Assembly: GCA_037178975.1 (NCBI GenBank)
Contig: JASJZH010000005.1
Span: 3,348,001-3,412,000, forward strand
From: Oscheius tipulae
Lineage: Eukaryota > Nematoda > Chromadorea > Rhabditida > Rhabditidae
DNA: 64,000 bases
Reading direction: 5' to 3'
The notes beneath the pieces were generated by a model that did no database searches, was not told the origin of the DNA, and saw only the letters and a list, made by a program, of their open reading frames with translations. Position numbers and translations under genes: made by a program. Positions 1 through 14,789 of the stretch are shown here, one piece after another. Every line of letters begins with the position of its first letter. Positions within the stretch are counted from its first letter, which is position 1.

Positions 1-1054
1 TATACAAGAGGTGTGAACAAGAACGTGAAAAGGTCTCATAAGATTTATTGTTTCTTTGCTTGTGATTTGACTGATCTTCGAGTTTTTGAGATGACGCTGT
101 CCAGCATTGAAGATTTTCTGAAGTTCCATTGCTTCTAGCAAAGCAGTTGTAGTGGTGGGATCTAGGGTAGCAATTTAAATGGTACTCAAAAGAAGAGATA
201 CCTTTTTGACAAACGATGTAATTGCTGTCGCTTGGTCCGCTTGTCTGCCGCTCTTTAAAGGTACCGTAGATTGCTTCCGTGACCAGGTAATAGTTCAGGT
301 ACAGGTCTGAGCTAGCTAAGAAGGAAATAATTTAGAAATTTTGTGCTACGAACCGAATGGTCTAAAGCTGCCAAGTGGGGTTCCATCCTGCAATTGACAA
401 TTTTCTCGTCCATTAGAACAGTTCAGTCCAGTCCAGACCCAATCGTATTGGTTGTTAACAAGTGTGCAGAGAAAATCATTTGTGCTATTGTCAGGAATCT
501 TTGGGAGAACGCCATTCTCTTGGGCACAAATGGCTTGCGCGTTTGTGAAGGATACTATTGAACCAAAAACCTGTATAATATTCCATCAAATCTGTTCTAT
601 ACTAACCTTGTAGCATTTGCAGATTTCAATATAGAAAGTGTATTCAGGGCTGCAGACAACGTTGGCTAAAACCGACTTTTTGTTTTTGGTGTCTTTATGA
701 AAATCACCAGTACATGTATTGTCACATGTCGGAGCTGGAGACGGAAAAGGAGTCGTATTTGGGTCAATTTGGCACACAGACGGCTTCAGAGAATAGCATT
801 GCTCTTTCCTGAACGTTGATTTTCAAAAACCAAAAGTCAGCCTACATCCACGCGTTGTCTTGCTCTCTAACGGCAACACACTGATTAGCACTAGGATGGC
901 TTGGCTGACCCATATCGTAAAATTCACCTGTGCTCCCGCAGTCCATGACCATTACGGACCCATGAGCAACTGTTATCAGCTGAAGCTTCTGCCGAAAGAT
1001 CGCCTTTATCAATAGAAGAGAGTGTGGAAGTTGTCGTCGCGCTCAGGGCACAAA
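1..1054 (-). CDS. Secreted C-type lectin-like protein, 3' end beyond the window
   Basis: Exons I could splice: 1054-928, 808-607, 570-354, 315-202 and 161 to beyond base 1; phases agree at every junction. One intron (571-606) is only 36 nt. The product has a Cys-rich linker (CICK-like) followed by a C-type lectin-like domain: CYKVFGS, then FTNAQAICAQENG, a YDWVWTGLNC core and SNYIVCQK near the domain end, which matches the family's W-x-G and closing Cys pattern. No EPN or QPD sugar-binding triplet is visible, so carbohydrate binding is doubtful. A Lys-rich tail follows the domain and runs off the left edge. Upstream, the 1103-1285 minus-strand frame (VEL..IFEVLTGNARG) resembles a CUB-like exon but no in-phase junction joins it, so the true start and signal peptide are not identified. 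Confidence 0.6.
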
Positions 1055-1743
1055 CTAGAAAAAAACAAAATTTTTATACAATTTCTCTATGACCAAGTTA
1101 TATTAACTCATCAGAGTAGTATGACGCAATTTTCTTCTCCTGCATGGAACAAGTGATACACTATTTCCGCGAGCATTTCCAGTCAATACTTCAAAAATTT
1201 GCAATAAGTTGAGTTCAATTGTCAAGTGTCGCGAAACAAGTTCTACGTGACACACATTTCCCTCACAAACTGGCCAAATATGCATTCGAACTATAAATTT
1301 TTTTGTACCTTCGCATCCTTATTTCAACCGTTACTTTGACGAGTGGTATGTCTTGCAGAAGTTTTGTATCGATGCTGCTCGTATAGCGCCGTGGAGAAGA
1401 GGAAAGTTGGCAAAAAGAAGGTCGGCGGCAGACGATGTCCACACAAGGACAGCCTCGAAGAGGAAGGCGAGACAGTCCCTCGCCTTCCTCTCGATTTTTT
1501 TCATATCCAATATCTGAGACATTTCTTCCGATCCCCTCTTCCGAGAAGTTTTTGTCGGAGACTGATTGGAATCTATAGCTGATAAGAGACGACCTAACTT
1601 GCTCACATCTCTTGGAGTCTTGCAAAGAAAAAAAGGAAAAACTTTATTCAAAATGTTGCAGGTTTAAGGGTTACAGAATTGTCACTGTTGTCTGTCGTTC
1701 ACATCTTCGGTCAATCTCTTAATAGATTCGAGCACATCTTTAA
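1055..1743. other. Unresolved stretch with a perfect hairpin
   Basis: Overlapping open frames occur on both strands (1263-1651) but none has convincing splice boundaries. A perfect 13-bp inverted repeat pairs 1459-1471 with 1479-1491 around a 7-nt loop. The AATAAA signal of the small gene at 1744-1857 lies near 1640-1645 on the minus strand. Confidence 0.4.
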
Positions 1744-1857
1744 CTATTGTTCCTCTTCAGTCAGCCGCTCCAACTGTCCAGTCAGTCTATCCAACTCATC
1801 CTCTACTGTCTTCTCAATACCTTTGAAATTGGAAGTTTCATCATCAGGAGCCGACAT
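1744..1857 (-). CDS. 37-residue acidic heptad-rich micropeptide
   Basis: ATG at 1857, stop TAG at 1746-1744, 37 residues. The peptide begins MSAPDDETSNF and then reads as a short amphipathic helix with Leu spaced at heptad positions (VEDELDRLTGQLERL) and an acidic end. A splice acceptor (tttcatag) lies five bases before the ATG, consistent with a trans-spliced or 5'-UTR-spliced mRNA, and a AATAAA polyadenylation signal follows about 100 nt after the stop. Those two signals are why I accept so short a frame. I do not recognise a family. Confidence 0.4.
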   Translation of the reverse strand: MSAPDDETSNFKGIEKTVEDELDRLTGQLERLTEEEQ

Positions 1858-2813
1858 TTTTCTATGAAAGTTCAAAAACAATTTTAAACTGGTTAGAAAA
1901 AGTTATGTGACAGATTGAGAAAATATTTGCAAATGAGCATGTTATCTTGTAGTCAGCATGACATCGCTAACACACATCCGATGCAATATAACCAAGATAA
2001 GAGTTTCGTCGACATGAGTAGTCACCTGAAGTTTGCAAGAACAATCGGCTGTTTGTCACCGGTTGGAGGTTCGAGGAGTCTTGTAACTGAACATATTGTA
2101 AGAACTTCCAAATTCACTCAAAAGACAGTAGACAACGCTCAAGGAGTATCTAGAGAACACGATGAAATTTTATTGCTACATGGAAAGCGGTAGAGGGATT
2201 TCGAGAAAAGAGAGGTAATGACTTATGAGAATGATTTAGTATCCATCTGAACTTGGTGAGGACACCTATGAACATTCGAGACGATATCTCTCATCTTATC
2301 GGCTACGTTTCTCAGCTCTTCTGCTCGTCCTGCCTCTGTTCGTTATTGTCTATTCTGCTCTTGATTTGCTGTTAACCACTGGACTCATCTTCTTTGCTGA
2401 TTCCTTTTTCTAGCGATCAGACATGATGGATTTCTCCGAAGAAGGTATGAAAAGACGAGAAGTTTTCCTCCGGTTCTGTCTGTCTATTATCATTTTCTCA
2501 TTGGCCAACCCCCACGTTCAAGAACTTACGACTCTCGATCATCCGACTTAAAGTGAGAGTGAATTTCTCTTCTCTATCTCTTCCTAGAAGCTATTCGACT
2601 GAAATTGTTCTCACTCAACAGCGGTTATCATGCTGACATGCTATGACATCCAGATAAGAGTTTCGTACATAAGCTGACTGACTCTCGGTCAGTAAACATT
2701 CTCAATAGAGTATCCACTCCTCATTCTTACCATTCTGCCGATCCTTTGGAGATTCAAACCTCAGTCAAGGTATCCATTTCGCTCAGACAATTCTTATCAG
2801 GACTTTTCAGAAA
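1858..2813. other. Intergenic, no recognisable gene
   Basis: A 92-codon frame at 1915-2193 starts at TTG, lacks splice or homology support and is left out. Nothing else is seen before the small gene at 2814. Confidence 0.4.
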
Positions 2814-2978
2814 ATGTCAGGAAACGATGATGGAGAGCAGCAGAGACAAGAGGAGCGTGATAGACGTGCAAGGGAAGCCGAGGAACGCCGAATTGAACGA
2901 GAGGAAGAACTCAGGGCCCGTCACGCCGAACTCGCAGCATTGGCTGCTGCAGTAAGCGCTCGAATGAAAGAGAACTAA
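2814..2978 (+). CDS. 54-residue highly charged helical micropeptide
   Basis: ATG at 2814 lies three bases after a perfect acceptor (ctTTTCAG), so a spliced leader or short 5' exon is likely. The product starts MSGNDDGEQQRQEER and is a single Arg/Glu-rich helix (REAEERRIEREEELRARH) ending in an Ala-rich patch and MKEN. AATAAA follows at about 3012-3017, and the stop is TAA at 2976-2978. The composition resembles short alpha-helical coiled-coil proteins; no family can be named from sequence alone. Confidence 0.5.
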   Translation: MSGNDDGEQQRQEERDRRAREAEERRIEREEELRARHAELAALAAAVSARMKEN

Positions 2979-3207
2979 TTTGCTGTAACCGTTGTCGCAT
3001 TGCTGTACTAACAATAAATCTCTTGCTCTGACTCGTCTTTGAACAAGTGTCTCACAAAGCATATATTAAGAAATCGAATATAAATAGTGCATTAATACAT
3101 GGGACGTTTTTTCCAAGAGATGATAATCCACATCCATCTTGCGACTGTCTAATACTGTCGGGCTTGGTGATTTCGGCCTGGGTTTTATCTCGTTTGATAT
3201 ACGAGGA

Positions 3208-3381
3208 TCAGAAACCGTACAAAGCAGTGGACAGCTTGTACTGGGGCAAGGGAGGCGGATCATCTTCATTCTGTTGCTGCTTGAATCCCTGCTTCTCCAT
3301 TAATTTCAGATAGAGAGAGTCCGTGCAAGGACTCGAGAGGTGCTTCAGAATTCTACCGTGAACGAAGCGACCGGCACTCAT
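3208..3381 (-). CDS. 57-residue protein of unknown function
   Basis: ATG at 3381, stop TGA at 3210-3208. The peptide starts MSAGRFVHGRILKHL, which has the basic amphipathic look of a mitochondrial presequence, and ends with an acidic then Pro-rich stretch (NEDDPPPLPQYKL) and STALYGF. An in-frame TAA lies two codons upstream of the ATG, and an AG acceptor (ctggcag) lies just before it. An upstream frame (YFEACRGCP near 3400-3480) ends in a GTAAGT donor and could be a separate or additional 5' exon, but the 25-nt gap would be too short for an intron here. Function unknown. Confidence 0.4.
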   Translation of the reverse strand: MSAGRFVHGRILKHLSSPCTDSLYLKLMEKQGFKQQQNEDDPPPLPQYKLSTALYGF

Positions 3382-4580
3382 CACTTATCTGCCAGTTGAG
3401 AAAGTAGACTTACAATCTTTCTGTCGTCCCGAGACTGGATAGTCGGGCATCCTCTACAGGCTTCGAAGTAACTCTTGTCCTGGGAAATTTTTTTTTTCGA
3501 AATCCAATAACCTTTTGCTATTGTTTGCATCTCTTGCTCAGATGCTCGGAACAACATCTGAAATGCACAAAATTTTCAAAAGTATACGCGCATTCTCACC
3601 ACAAAACTTTCTCGATAGTGTTTAATCTCTTCAACATGACATTTTACACTGGTAACGTGCACTTAAACGCCAAAAAATATGGAGAAATTGAAAACAACGA
3701 GAGCAGTCTTCTACCCAATGATTTTATTTTTTCAGTAAACTTCGACGTCTACATATACCTTCTAGGGCAGATTTTCACGCTGAATAGATTAACCACACTT
3801 TTTCCAAGCCGAAAAAAAGAGTCAAACGCAATGAAAAACGCAAAAAATGCTATATTCGTCCGATCTATACGCAGTTTTGCGTCAATTCGAATCGTGGGGC
3901 CTTCTTTACTACTACCGAAAAGACTTCGGAAACTTTCGGGCGAAGGGGGCAGCCTATTTACTGAACTATTTCCATTTCTTCTGTTTGAAATGCGGCCAGT
4001 TTTCTACTCTAACATTGCGGTTTGGTGCCAAATTGGATCCGGTCGGATGGGCTGTTTTCCAATTTTCTTTCTCTGTCTGGCCTTGTATTATCTTCCAGTT
4101 TTATCGGTTTTACCTGTTCTTGTTGTAAGGAAACATTGTCACATCACCTCCTCATTTGTCGCACAAAGACTGCAAGGGCGTGGCATAGAATTCTTGGGAA
4201 ACAATACTTCGACATCACTTTCCCGTTTGACAACGAAAACAAAACTAGAAATATTCCAAACAATGGATCTGGGCCTATTTTGGATTACTGTAGTTGTCAG
4301 AGATACGTAAGCCCCGTTGGACTTTGCGGTTTGTCCTAAAGGCAAGACGACGTGGCCCGAAACTTGTTTTAATTTTATTTTTCACCTTTCTCATCTCTTC
4401 TTACTTTTTTTTCGCTTGAAATAGTCGGATCCAATCCGAGAAAAGCTCCTTTATAACGTGTTTGCCATCTAGACGTGCTTGCAAGGACCATCTTCATGCA
4501 ATTTTTCCCTTTTGTCAGTTTTTCTTCCTCTCTTGCTCTTCTCTCGTTTTCTTCTGCTCTTACACATCGATTTGCTTCAG
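3382..4580. other. AT-rich region with overlapping long open frames, coding status doubtful
   Basis: Three overlapping plus-strand frames (3525-4310, 3847-4128, 4022-4339) remain open together. The longest, 261 codons, has no splice signals, no recognisable domain and a composition (Phe, Leu, Ser) expected of AT-rich DNA. I do not call a gene. The end of the region is the SEC23 5' flank, closing with the acceptor tgcttcag immediately before its ATG. Confidence 0.3.
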
Positions 4581-8698
<4,118 letters not shown>

Positions 8699-9803
8699 GA
8701 CCTCCACACACAGAAATGGTGATATTTTCTCTCCTCTCTTTGTATGCATCTTTCCTCTTCTTGTCCCGTTTTATTTATTCTATCTTGAGTCATAATGTAT
8801 TTTCGAGATGAATTTTTATTATTCGAAACTCTGTACTCATGTATCTAATCTTCTGCCGAATTCTGGGGCGATTTCAGCGGGATTTTCGAAGAGATATTCT
8901 GACGCTTTACCGCCTCAAAAGATGATCCGTAGCTAAACCTAGTTTCTCAGACTCTTGAAGTCGGATTTGCAGTTTGGAAAGAATGACTGGTTGTGACAGT
9001 TTATGCATTATGTGAAGCAGGAACAGTTCTTTAGAGCTCTCTTAGAAGCTTTTGTAACGGAAAATGCACTTCCATTTTTTCAATTTATCAAGTAGTTTTC
9101 AAGTAACGTGAGGACAGTTGACGACATTTTCAGCCGTTAGGCATGTGGAAAGGGAATGAGATGAACTAGTGTGATAAATATCACAAGGAACTCCATTTGA
9201 CTGTTTTTTCGATCAACCGGGGCATTTCTCCTCCTTCTGCTTGTATCAGTACACGAGGATTGTAAATAAGGGTTTACGCAGTTTTGGGCCCAAAACATGG
9301 CTGTGATTGGAGCTTCTGTTTTCAACTAGTAGCGTCAGATTATTCGTGTTTTTTTTTAGCCTGTTTGGTGTCGTTTTCATTGCCCTGAAGGCCTGGAATA
9401 AACGGAAGTAGAGAAGTGCTCCGAATTTTCAGCTAAAAGCAAGTGCGACCGAATCTGGAGGAAAAGAAGCTGAGCGACGGTTTAATTGAATGGCTGGTAC
9501 ACTTTCATGTTTTTGCGAAGACTTTTGCAAGTTCGACGAAGCCGGATGAATGGGGCCGTTGTCTGAAAAGATCTCATCCAAAACGATTGCCGGCTATGGG
9601 CCTACCTTTTGAATGCATTGTCACATTAGTTAAGCCCTCTGGAAGCCGGGTAAACATCGTCAACTGCCGGCAATGAGACGGTCACAGCTTAAATGTCGTT
9701 TTGGAAACAGATATAGCTGTCGCTTTTAGATGGAAAGTCAACGGTAAAGAAGATGAGAAGACACACCAATGCACATCGCCCCGGTGACCAGACAATTGTT
9801 TAT
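8699..9803. other. SEC23 3' flank and intergenic DNA
   Basis: No canonical AATAAA is seen close to the SEC23 stop. Short frames on both strands (9137-9325, 9443-9676) have no splice or domain support. The right end of the stretch carries the AATAAA (9799-9804, minus) of the next gene. Confidence 0.4.
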
Positions 9804-11807
9804 TTAGATGTCTCCTTTCTTGTTAGAGCTTGGTACAATTTTGCTCGAGCCTACGAGAGTGTTGTCATCGTCGTCGATCATGATCGTCTTGGACTTGTTG
9901 TCCGACGGCTCGAGCACCTCGACATCGCTACCGATGTCATAGACCTTGTTGTTCTTTTCGTCAAAGACGACATCCTTAATGCTCATAGACTTCGGGGCCT
10001 GATCCGTGCCATGACGAACGGGTCCTTTGAGCTGGGCGTCCACATGCAGAGGTCCAACAAACTGATGTCGTTTCTGATCGAGCGTGGCCGGCTGGACCTG
10101 TCTCGGTGGTGGTTGTCTCTTCTCCTTCTTGGGGGTAAACAATGGTGGATAGGGCAACGGAGACTTTTTCTTTTTGTCTGGTATTAAACTGGCACCTGTC
10201 ATCAACCTTGTCACGTCCTTGCTTCCACTCTTCCGTCTTCCCTTCGAATCCTCGTTGCTCCTCTTCCCCTTCTTCGATCCTTTCTCCTTTCTTCTCTTCC
10301 GGATGCAGAAGTAAACTCCCACAGCGACTCCGATTAGCAGAAGCACCACGATGATCGGGATCACAATCGCCACCCTACAACGCATTCTTTAGAGTTCAAG
10401 ATCGAAAGAAACCTACACATTGACACCTCCATTTTCCTTGTCCTCATTTCCAACAGCAGCAGTCGGATCTAGAGCAGAGGCACTCCCCTCTTCCGAGTCA
10501 GTCGTACTGTCTGCTTCCAGACTCGTCGGAGCCTCCGTTGTGACTGGAATCTCACTGGCCGTACTTGAGACTGTACTCGTCGTGGAAGTCGTTTCAGTCG
10601 TCGGCTCCATTGTGGTCGACTCTCTTGTAGTGGTGGAACTCGTTGTAGAAGGAGCTGTGCTTGCTGTGGAAGAAGTTGTAGTCGCAGTAGTTGAGATAGT
10701 CGACGGGGTAGTAGAAACTGTCGTAGTGACTGTGGTCGAAGGAGTAGTGATCGTTGTACTGGAACTCGTGGTCGTCGGAACAGTCGTAGTCACTTTGGAC
10801 AAAACTGTCGCTGTGTTCTTGGTCACGGAAATAGTCGAGGTTCTCGCAAGAAAAGTCTGGGTCGTCTTAGGAACAACCACCGGAGGTGCCGAGATCGGTT
10901 TTCTTGTGCTTGATGGTACGGAAGTAGCAGGAGACAAAGTGGTAGCTTCCATTGTGTTAGCTGGAGGGGTCTTTGCAGTACTCGTACTGTTCGTAGTCAC
11001 ACTCTCTGTACTTTCAACGGTTGGCAATGCAATCGTCACTGCAGGTCCTTTGGTTGAAGCAGCACTACCAGACAGAGTAGAAGATGAAGTGCTGGTAGTT
11101 GGACTCGTTCCAGCAGTAGTCGAGTCCGGCGTAGTCTGGGTAGTCGTCGGTGTAGTGGAAGGCACTGAAAGAGACTGGTTTCTGACCAGGCAGACAGTTT
11201 ACCTTTACCTTCGGTTCTGCTAATTGTCGGTGGGAGAAGAGATGTACTCAGCTTAGAAGAACTAGGCACATTCGCTGCCTCTGAAAGTCTTCAGTTGGAT
11301 ACAGAGATGTCACTTGCCAGACTCTGAAGTGCTCGTAGCTTCAGTAGTCACTTTGCTGGAAATAGTTGTTGCAACAGTAGCTTTCGTTGTAGGAGGCTGG
11401 ACTATAGGAGCTACCCCGGGAGTTGACTGCGTAATTGGAGACGTCTGGATCGAGGGGGAAGTGATAGTCGTTGAGAACGAAGCTGTCGATTGTCCAGTCG
11501 TCGACTCTGTAGGCAGCTTTTTTTTGGGAACTATACTCGTAGACGTAGTGACTGTACTTGACTCGCTCGATAAGGAAGTCTGTGCTCTTTGTCCTTGCTG
11601 AACTGGCTCCTTTTCTGTCTTCTTCTCAAGACTCATTGGAACAGTGGCTTGAGTCGAGGATCCGGTTATTTGAACTTTGCTCGTCTGGTGTGATATTCCT
11701 CCTTCGGACTTAGTTCCTAAACCAGAAGAGCAGACGACCTGTGCCTGAACTTTGTTATTTCAATCGAAAAGTAACGCTACCGCAAGTAGAAGAAAAGACA
11801 GCCGCAT
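9804..11807 (-). CDS. Mucin-like single-pass membrane protein, family copy A
   Basis: Five exons: 11807-11781, 11744-11318, 11280-11209, 11164-10417, 10374-9804; 614 residues, introns of 36, 37, 44 and 42 nt. Order: signal peptide (MRLSFLLLA, intron directly after), about 400 residues of Ser/Thr/Pro-rich mucin-type ectodomain, a transmembrane helix (VAIVIPIIVVLLLIGVAVGV), a KR-rich stop-transfer (IRKRRKEKGSKKGKR) and a conserved cytosolic tail with HQFVGPL, QLKGPVRH, KDVVFDEKNNKVYDIGSD and a final Asp-rich patch before NTLVGSS. The intron at 11281-11317 has a GC donor (G|GCAAGT). The stop codon overlaps the AATAAA signal. Copy B at 15910-17052 shares the intron after the signal peptide, the intron before the membrane helix and the tail. 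Family unrecognised. It could be a cell-surface mucin or adhesion protein signalling through the tail; that is inference. Confidence 0.75.
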
Positions 11808-11923
11808 TGTAGTGAAAGTCGAGGCTACTGTGGCCTTTATTACTAGCTAGCAATTAAGCAGACATCGAGAAAGTTTGTTTGCAAAAAAAAAAAGTAATTG
11901 CTCCGAGTTCTCAATTTGGTCAG

Positions 11924-12199
11924 GTCTGCAAGGAACTCATCTTGCTGCCCCAGAGATCGCCCAGTGCCACTGATGTCATCCTCATGTCCGAAGAAACGAG
12001 TCGCGACTGCCCTCAGGAGCCTTGGACTAGAGGATTCCTGATCAATCTGAAGGAGAACTCGACTACCGACTGGAGCTCTCAAGCTGAACGAATCAGTCTC
12101 AGCTCGAAAGTGGGACCAGCTCAGAACTACACGATCGCGACAGAAGTAGCTCCTCAGGCTGTCGTTCATGTGTTGACATCCACGGGGAAGCCAGAATAG
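11924..12199 (+). pseudogene. Orphan 3' exon-like fragment
   Basis: A 92-codon frame opens directly after a good acceptor (ttggtcag) and ends in TAG. Residues (KELILLPQRSPSATDVILMS, then FLINLKENSTTDWSS) look like ordinary coding sequence, but no upstream exon or start codon exists between it and copy A on the other strand. It abuts a mobile-element island that starts about 100 nt downstream, so it is probably the severed last exon of a gene. Function not recognised. Confidence 0.35.
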
Positions 12200-12321
12200 A
12201 CGGGACAAAACGAGCAATCGTTAACGGAAAACTTTCGGGAGACAGCGTTAGAAACGAGCAGTATGCACTGTTTCCAAAAATCGATCTAACAAACATAATT
12301 CCTCCGTCGCTACATATTATC

Positions 12322-13410
12322 ATGGGTATAGCTAACTTTTTCATTGATGCCCTCGAAGCTAAGGCTATAGCAGAAGATGCCCATCTCGTGGCGAAAAATG
12401 TAGACATTCAGAAACGTAGTCAGTTGAAATCTATGCTGTCTTCTGTCAAAAATGATCACGCACTAGCCAAGGAGAGGCATCGATCGGTCACTCAACAGCT
12501 CAAAAGATCGCGTCAAGTTTTGGTACTCTTTGATGCTGTGAAACGTGCTGAAACTATCTTTCCTGAAACAGGCACTCAATTGTGCCATCACAGGGATACC
12601 TGCCTCTTCCGCGATTTTAGAGCAAATGGCATCGATACTGAAGATCGTTGGATTAACTGCGACATGTGTAAAGCTGCCTATCACGTCATTTGCGTGCCTA
12701 TTCTCACCATAGAAGCTGAAGCACGTTATGACACGACTTTCTTTGCCTGTGGCGATTGTTCAGGAATGTCTTTTGATGATCGTCTGAAAAGTGCCCAGGA
12801 CCAGGCTAATACATTGAACACAGATATGAAAGCTACCGAGAATGAGGCAAGTCAATTGACAGAAAGAGTAAATGAGTTTTCCAACGCGCTCGGCGATGCA
12901 GGACCGAAAATGAAAGAGCTGGAGGGCATGTTTTCAAAATGCGGTGCAGATAAGAGAGCTTTTTTCCAGAAATTCACTGGTAACCACGTTCGAAAGTTGC
13001 TGCAGCACGAAAATGCTAAGAAACTCTGGAGCCTGTTTCCCAACGACTATGAAAGTAAATCCTACCTGAGATTTACGAAAGCACTGGCGAAAGTACAAGG
13101 TTTCTCCAAAAGTTCATTTCTTACGCAAGAAGAAATAATCGATTTGAACGTTTCTTTGCTAAGCGAGCTTCAAAATGCGAACAAAGATATGTCAATGACT
13201 CCTAAGCTTCATATGCTCGTTGAACATGTACCGGAATTTGTAGCTAAACACAAAACTTGGGGCCTCATTTCAGAACAGCCCATTGAGGCTTTACATGCTT
13301 ACTATAATCAACAGGAGAGAAGATTCTGCGCCATTCGAGATCCTGCTCTACGCCTAAAGATGATCGCCAACGAAGTATCCTTCCAAAATTATTTGTTTGA
13401 TAAGTACTAA
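12322..13410 (+). mobile_element. PHD-finger protein of a transposon-like element
   Basis: A single uninterrupted frame of 362 residues from MGIANFFIDALEAK to FDKY. Residues about 110-155 form a PHD-type zinc finger (WINCDMCKAAYHVICVP, then FFACGDCSG). A coiled coil follows, then a C-terminal block TPKLHMLVEHVPEF, LISEQPIEALHAYYNQQERR. That block resembles the repetitive element-encoded proteins I know from invertebrate genomes (TPK.H....H and SEQ..E..H motifs), where it occurs apart from host genes. Lack of introns in a genome with frequent tiny introns, and the adjoining direct and inverted repeats, support an element origin. No catalytic triad is identifiable, so the element class is unknown. 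A second coding-like relic (FGPEFVEANTFNDDRMHF, about 14540-14802) may belong to the same element. Confidence 0.5.
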
Positions 13411-13493
13411 ATTGTTAAATTGCTTCTTTTTGGTGATATTTTTGATGCTTTGTTTTTATAATAGTTATTCTGTTACTAAGTAAATCTACTTGA

Positions 13494-13650
13494 CCTAAAA
13501 TTGTGAAAAAGGAAAAAGAATAATAGGTGGAAAGTATGTGGCTGACGAAATAAAAGAGATCTAATTTTGAATTCCCGCCCTCAAAATAGGAAATTGGCGC
13601 GAGAAAAAGTGGCGACGCTTTTTGCATGGGCGTAACACGCCGTGCCAGCG
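13494..13650 (+). repeat. Direct repeat, copy 1 (partner at 14790-14944)
   Basis: About 155 bp beginning cctaaaattgtgaaaaagg and containing aattcccgccctc and the ggcgcgagaaaaa motif. It is repeated in the same orientation 1.3 kb downstream with few differences (small substitutions and single-base indels). Confidence 0.75.
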
Positions 13651-14147
13651 GCATTTACGAATTCTTTAAAGGTAGAATGCGAAAGGTCTTGCGAGGAAAT
13701 TACAGTAGCCCGGACTCAGATTCGCTATTTTTGAGTGTTTACAGCCATTTTTTCGTTGTTTTAGCATTGGCATTGGATTCGGGGCCTAAGAATATCTACT
13801 TGACACCCATTTTGTAGAAAAATCTGCCAGAAAAACGTCTAAAAAAGCGTGGAAGCCGAAAATGGGGCCCTGCTCACATATTTTGGCCATTTTCAACGCT
13901 TTTCTTAGATATTTTCCCTAATTTTGCTGTCAAGTAGGTTTATGCATGTCTAGAATTCGGTTACACAGTCAGAATTTGTAAAAAGTATGCGGAAAATGAA
14001 GAAAATTGAAAGTTTTGGAGTTTTTTGTTCGCGCGCAAATACTGTGCCGTCAGCGTTCAAATTCAGGTGCCGCTGGACGTTGGAAATAGACTATATAGCT
14101 CAGTCACAGCGTGTTACGCGCGTCGCCACTTTTTCAAATCGGACACA
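13600..14147. mobile_element. Non-autonomous element with terminal inverted repeats
   Basis: The left end reads aaaaagtggcgacg followed 12 nt later by gcgtaacacgc. The right end (14108-14146) reads, in reverse complement, the same two blocks joined almost directly. The interior carries a second, imperfect inverted repeat (ctacttgaca near 13794 against tgtcaagtag near 13930) and no long frame. This is the structure of a MITE-type element of about 0.5 kb. A third copy of the terminus occurs at 14900-14940. The target duplication could not be fixed. Confidence 0.5.
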
Positions 14148-14233
14148 AACGCCGCTCGTTTTCTTAAGTACAGTATCCTACAAAAATCCTGGTTCAAATA
14201 GGTTTTGGCACAAAATACCATACCTAGATTTTT

Positions 14234-14435
14234 CTTGACTAAAGCGCAATGGTGTCCGTCCGTCCGTCCGTCTGTCTGTCATGGTGTCCGCACAATTGCA
14301 TGTCAACACTAATACTCAAAAAAGCTGACAAGTCATTTCAAGGGGACATGTCAACTGCGGAGAAAACTGCTAGGGAAGCGGCGCAGCCGCCAGTTACAAT
14401 TTTAAACCGGCTGCGAAGCTGCCGTCGGCAGCTGG
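14234..14435 (+). mobile_element. Helitron-like non-autonomous element, copy 1
   Basis: Begins near gactaaagcgcaatggtgtc with a (GTCC)n run, contains AAAGCTGACAAGTCA-like and GAAGCGGCGCAGCCGCC blocks, and ends with the hairpin GCTGCCGTCGGCAGC (14418-14432) followed at once by TGG, so that the last four bases read CTGG. A 3' hairpin directly before CTRR, with no inverted repeats and no target duplication, is the Helitron signature. Related copies lie at 37222, 49614 (minus), 50983 and 61939. Confidence 0.5.
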
Positions 14436-14789
14436 TGAGTCTAAAAAGCGCGCGCTTGCGCGAATTTCCCACTCTTCGAACTCCAATTTCATATTTTTTT
14501 TCTTCTTTCCAACAGCCACAAAAAGCCAAAGACTGATACTAAGCTAGTTCAGACTAATGTTAACCTCATTCTAGAGAGTTTTGGTCCAGAGTTTGTGGAA
14601 GCCAATACTTTCAATGATGATAGAATGCATTTCTCCCCAAGTTTTCTCAACAGTGTCTCCACCTGTTGCTCGTTAGTTCCAGTTGACACTCCCATCACGC
14701 CCTATAAAAGGCGAAGGCGTCAGTTTGTGGACGGAGATGGCTCCCAAATATATCACGCCTCCTGTCAGACAGAACTATTCACATCTAGC

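Noticed and set aside
1459-1500. Hairpin plus T run read as a bacterial-type terminator
   Set aside because: The window is clearly eukaryotic nuclear DNA; the resemblance is structural only.
3525-4310. 261-codon plus-strand frame upstream of SEC23
   Set aside because: Overlaps two other long frames in AT-rich DNA, has no domain or splice sites, and no polyadenylation context that would choose one frame.
10420-11223. 267-codon plus-strand frame opposite the mucin-like gene, rich in Val
   Set aside because: It is the complement of the Ser/Thr repeats; the minus-strand frame has signal peptide, splice sites, membrane helix and a paralogue.
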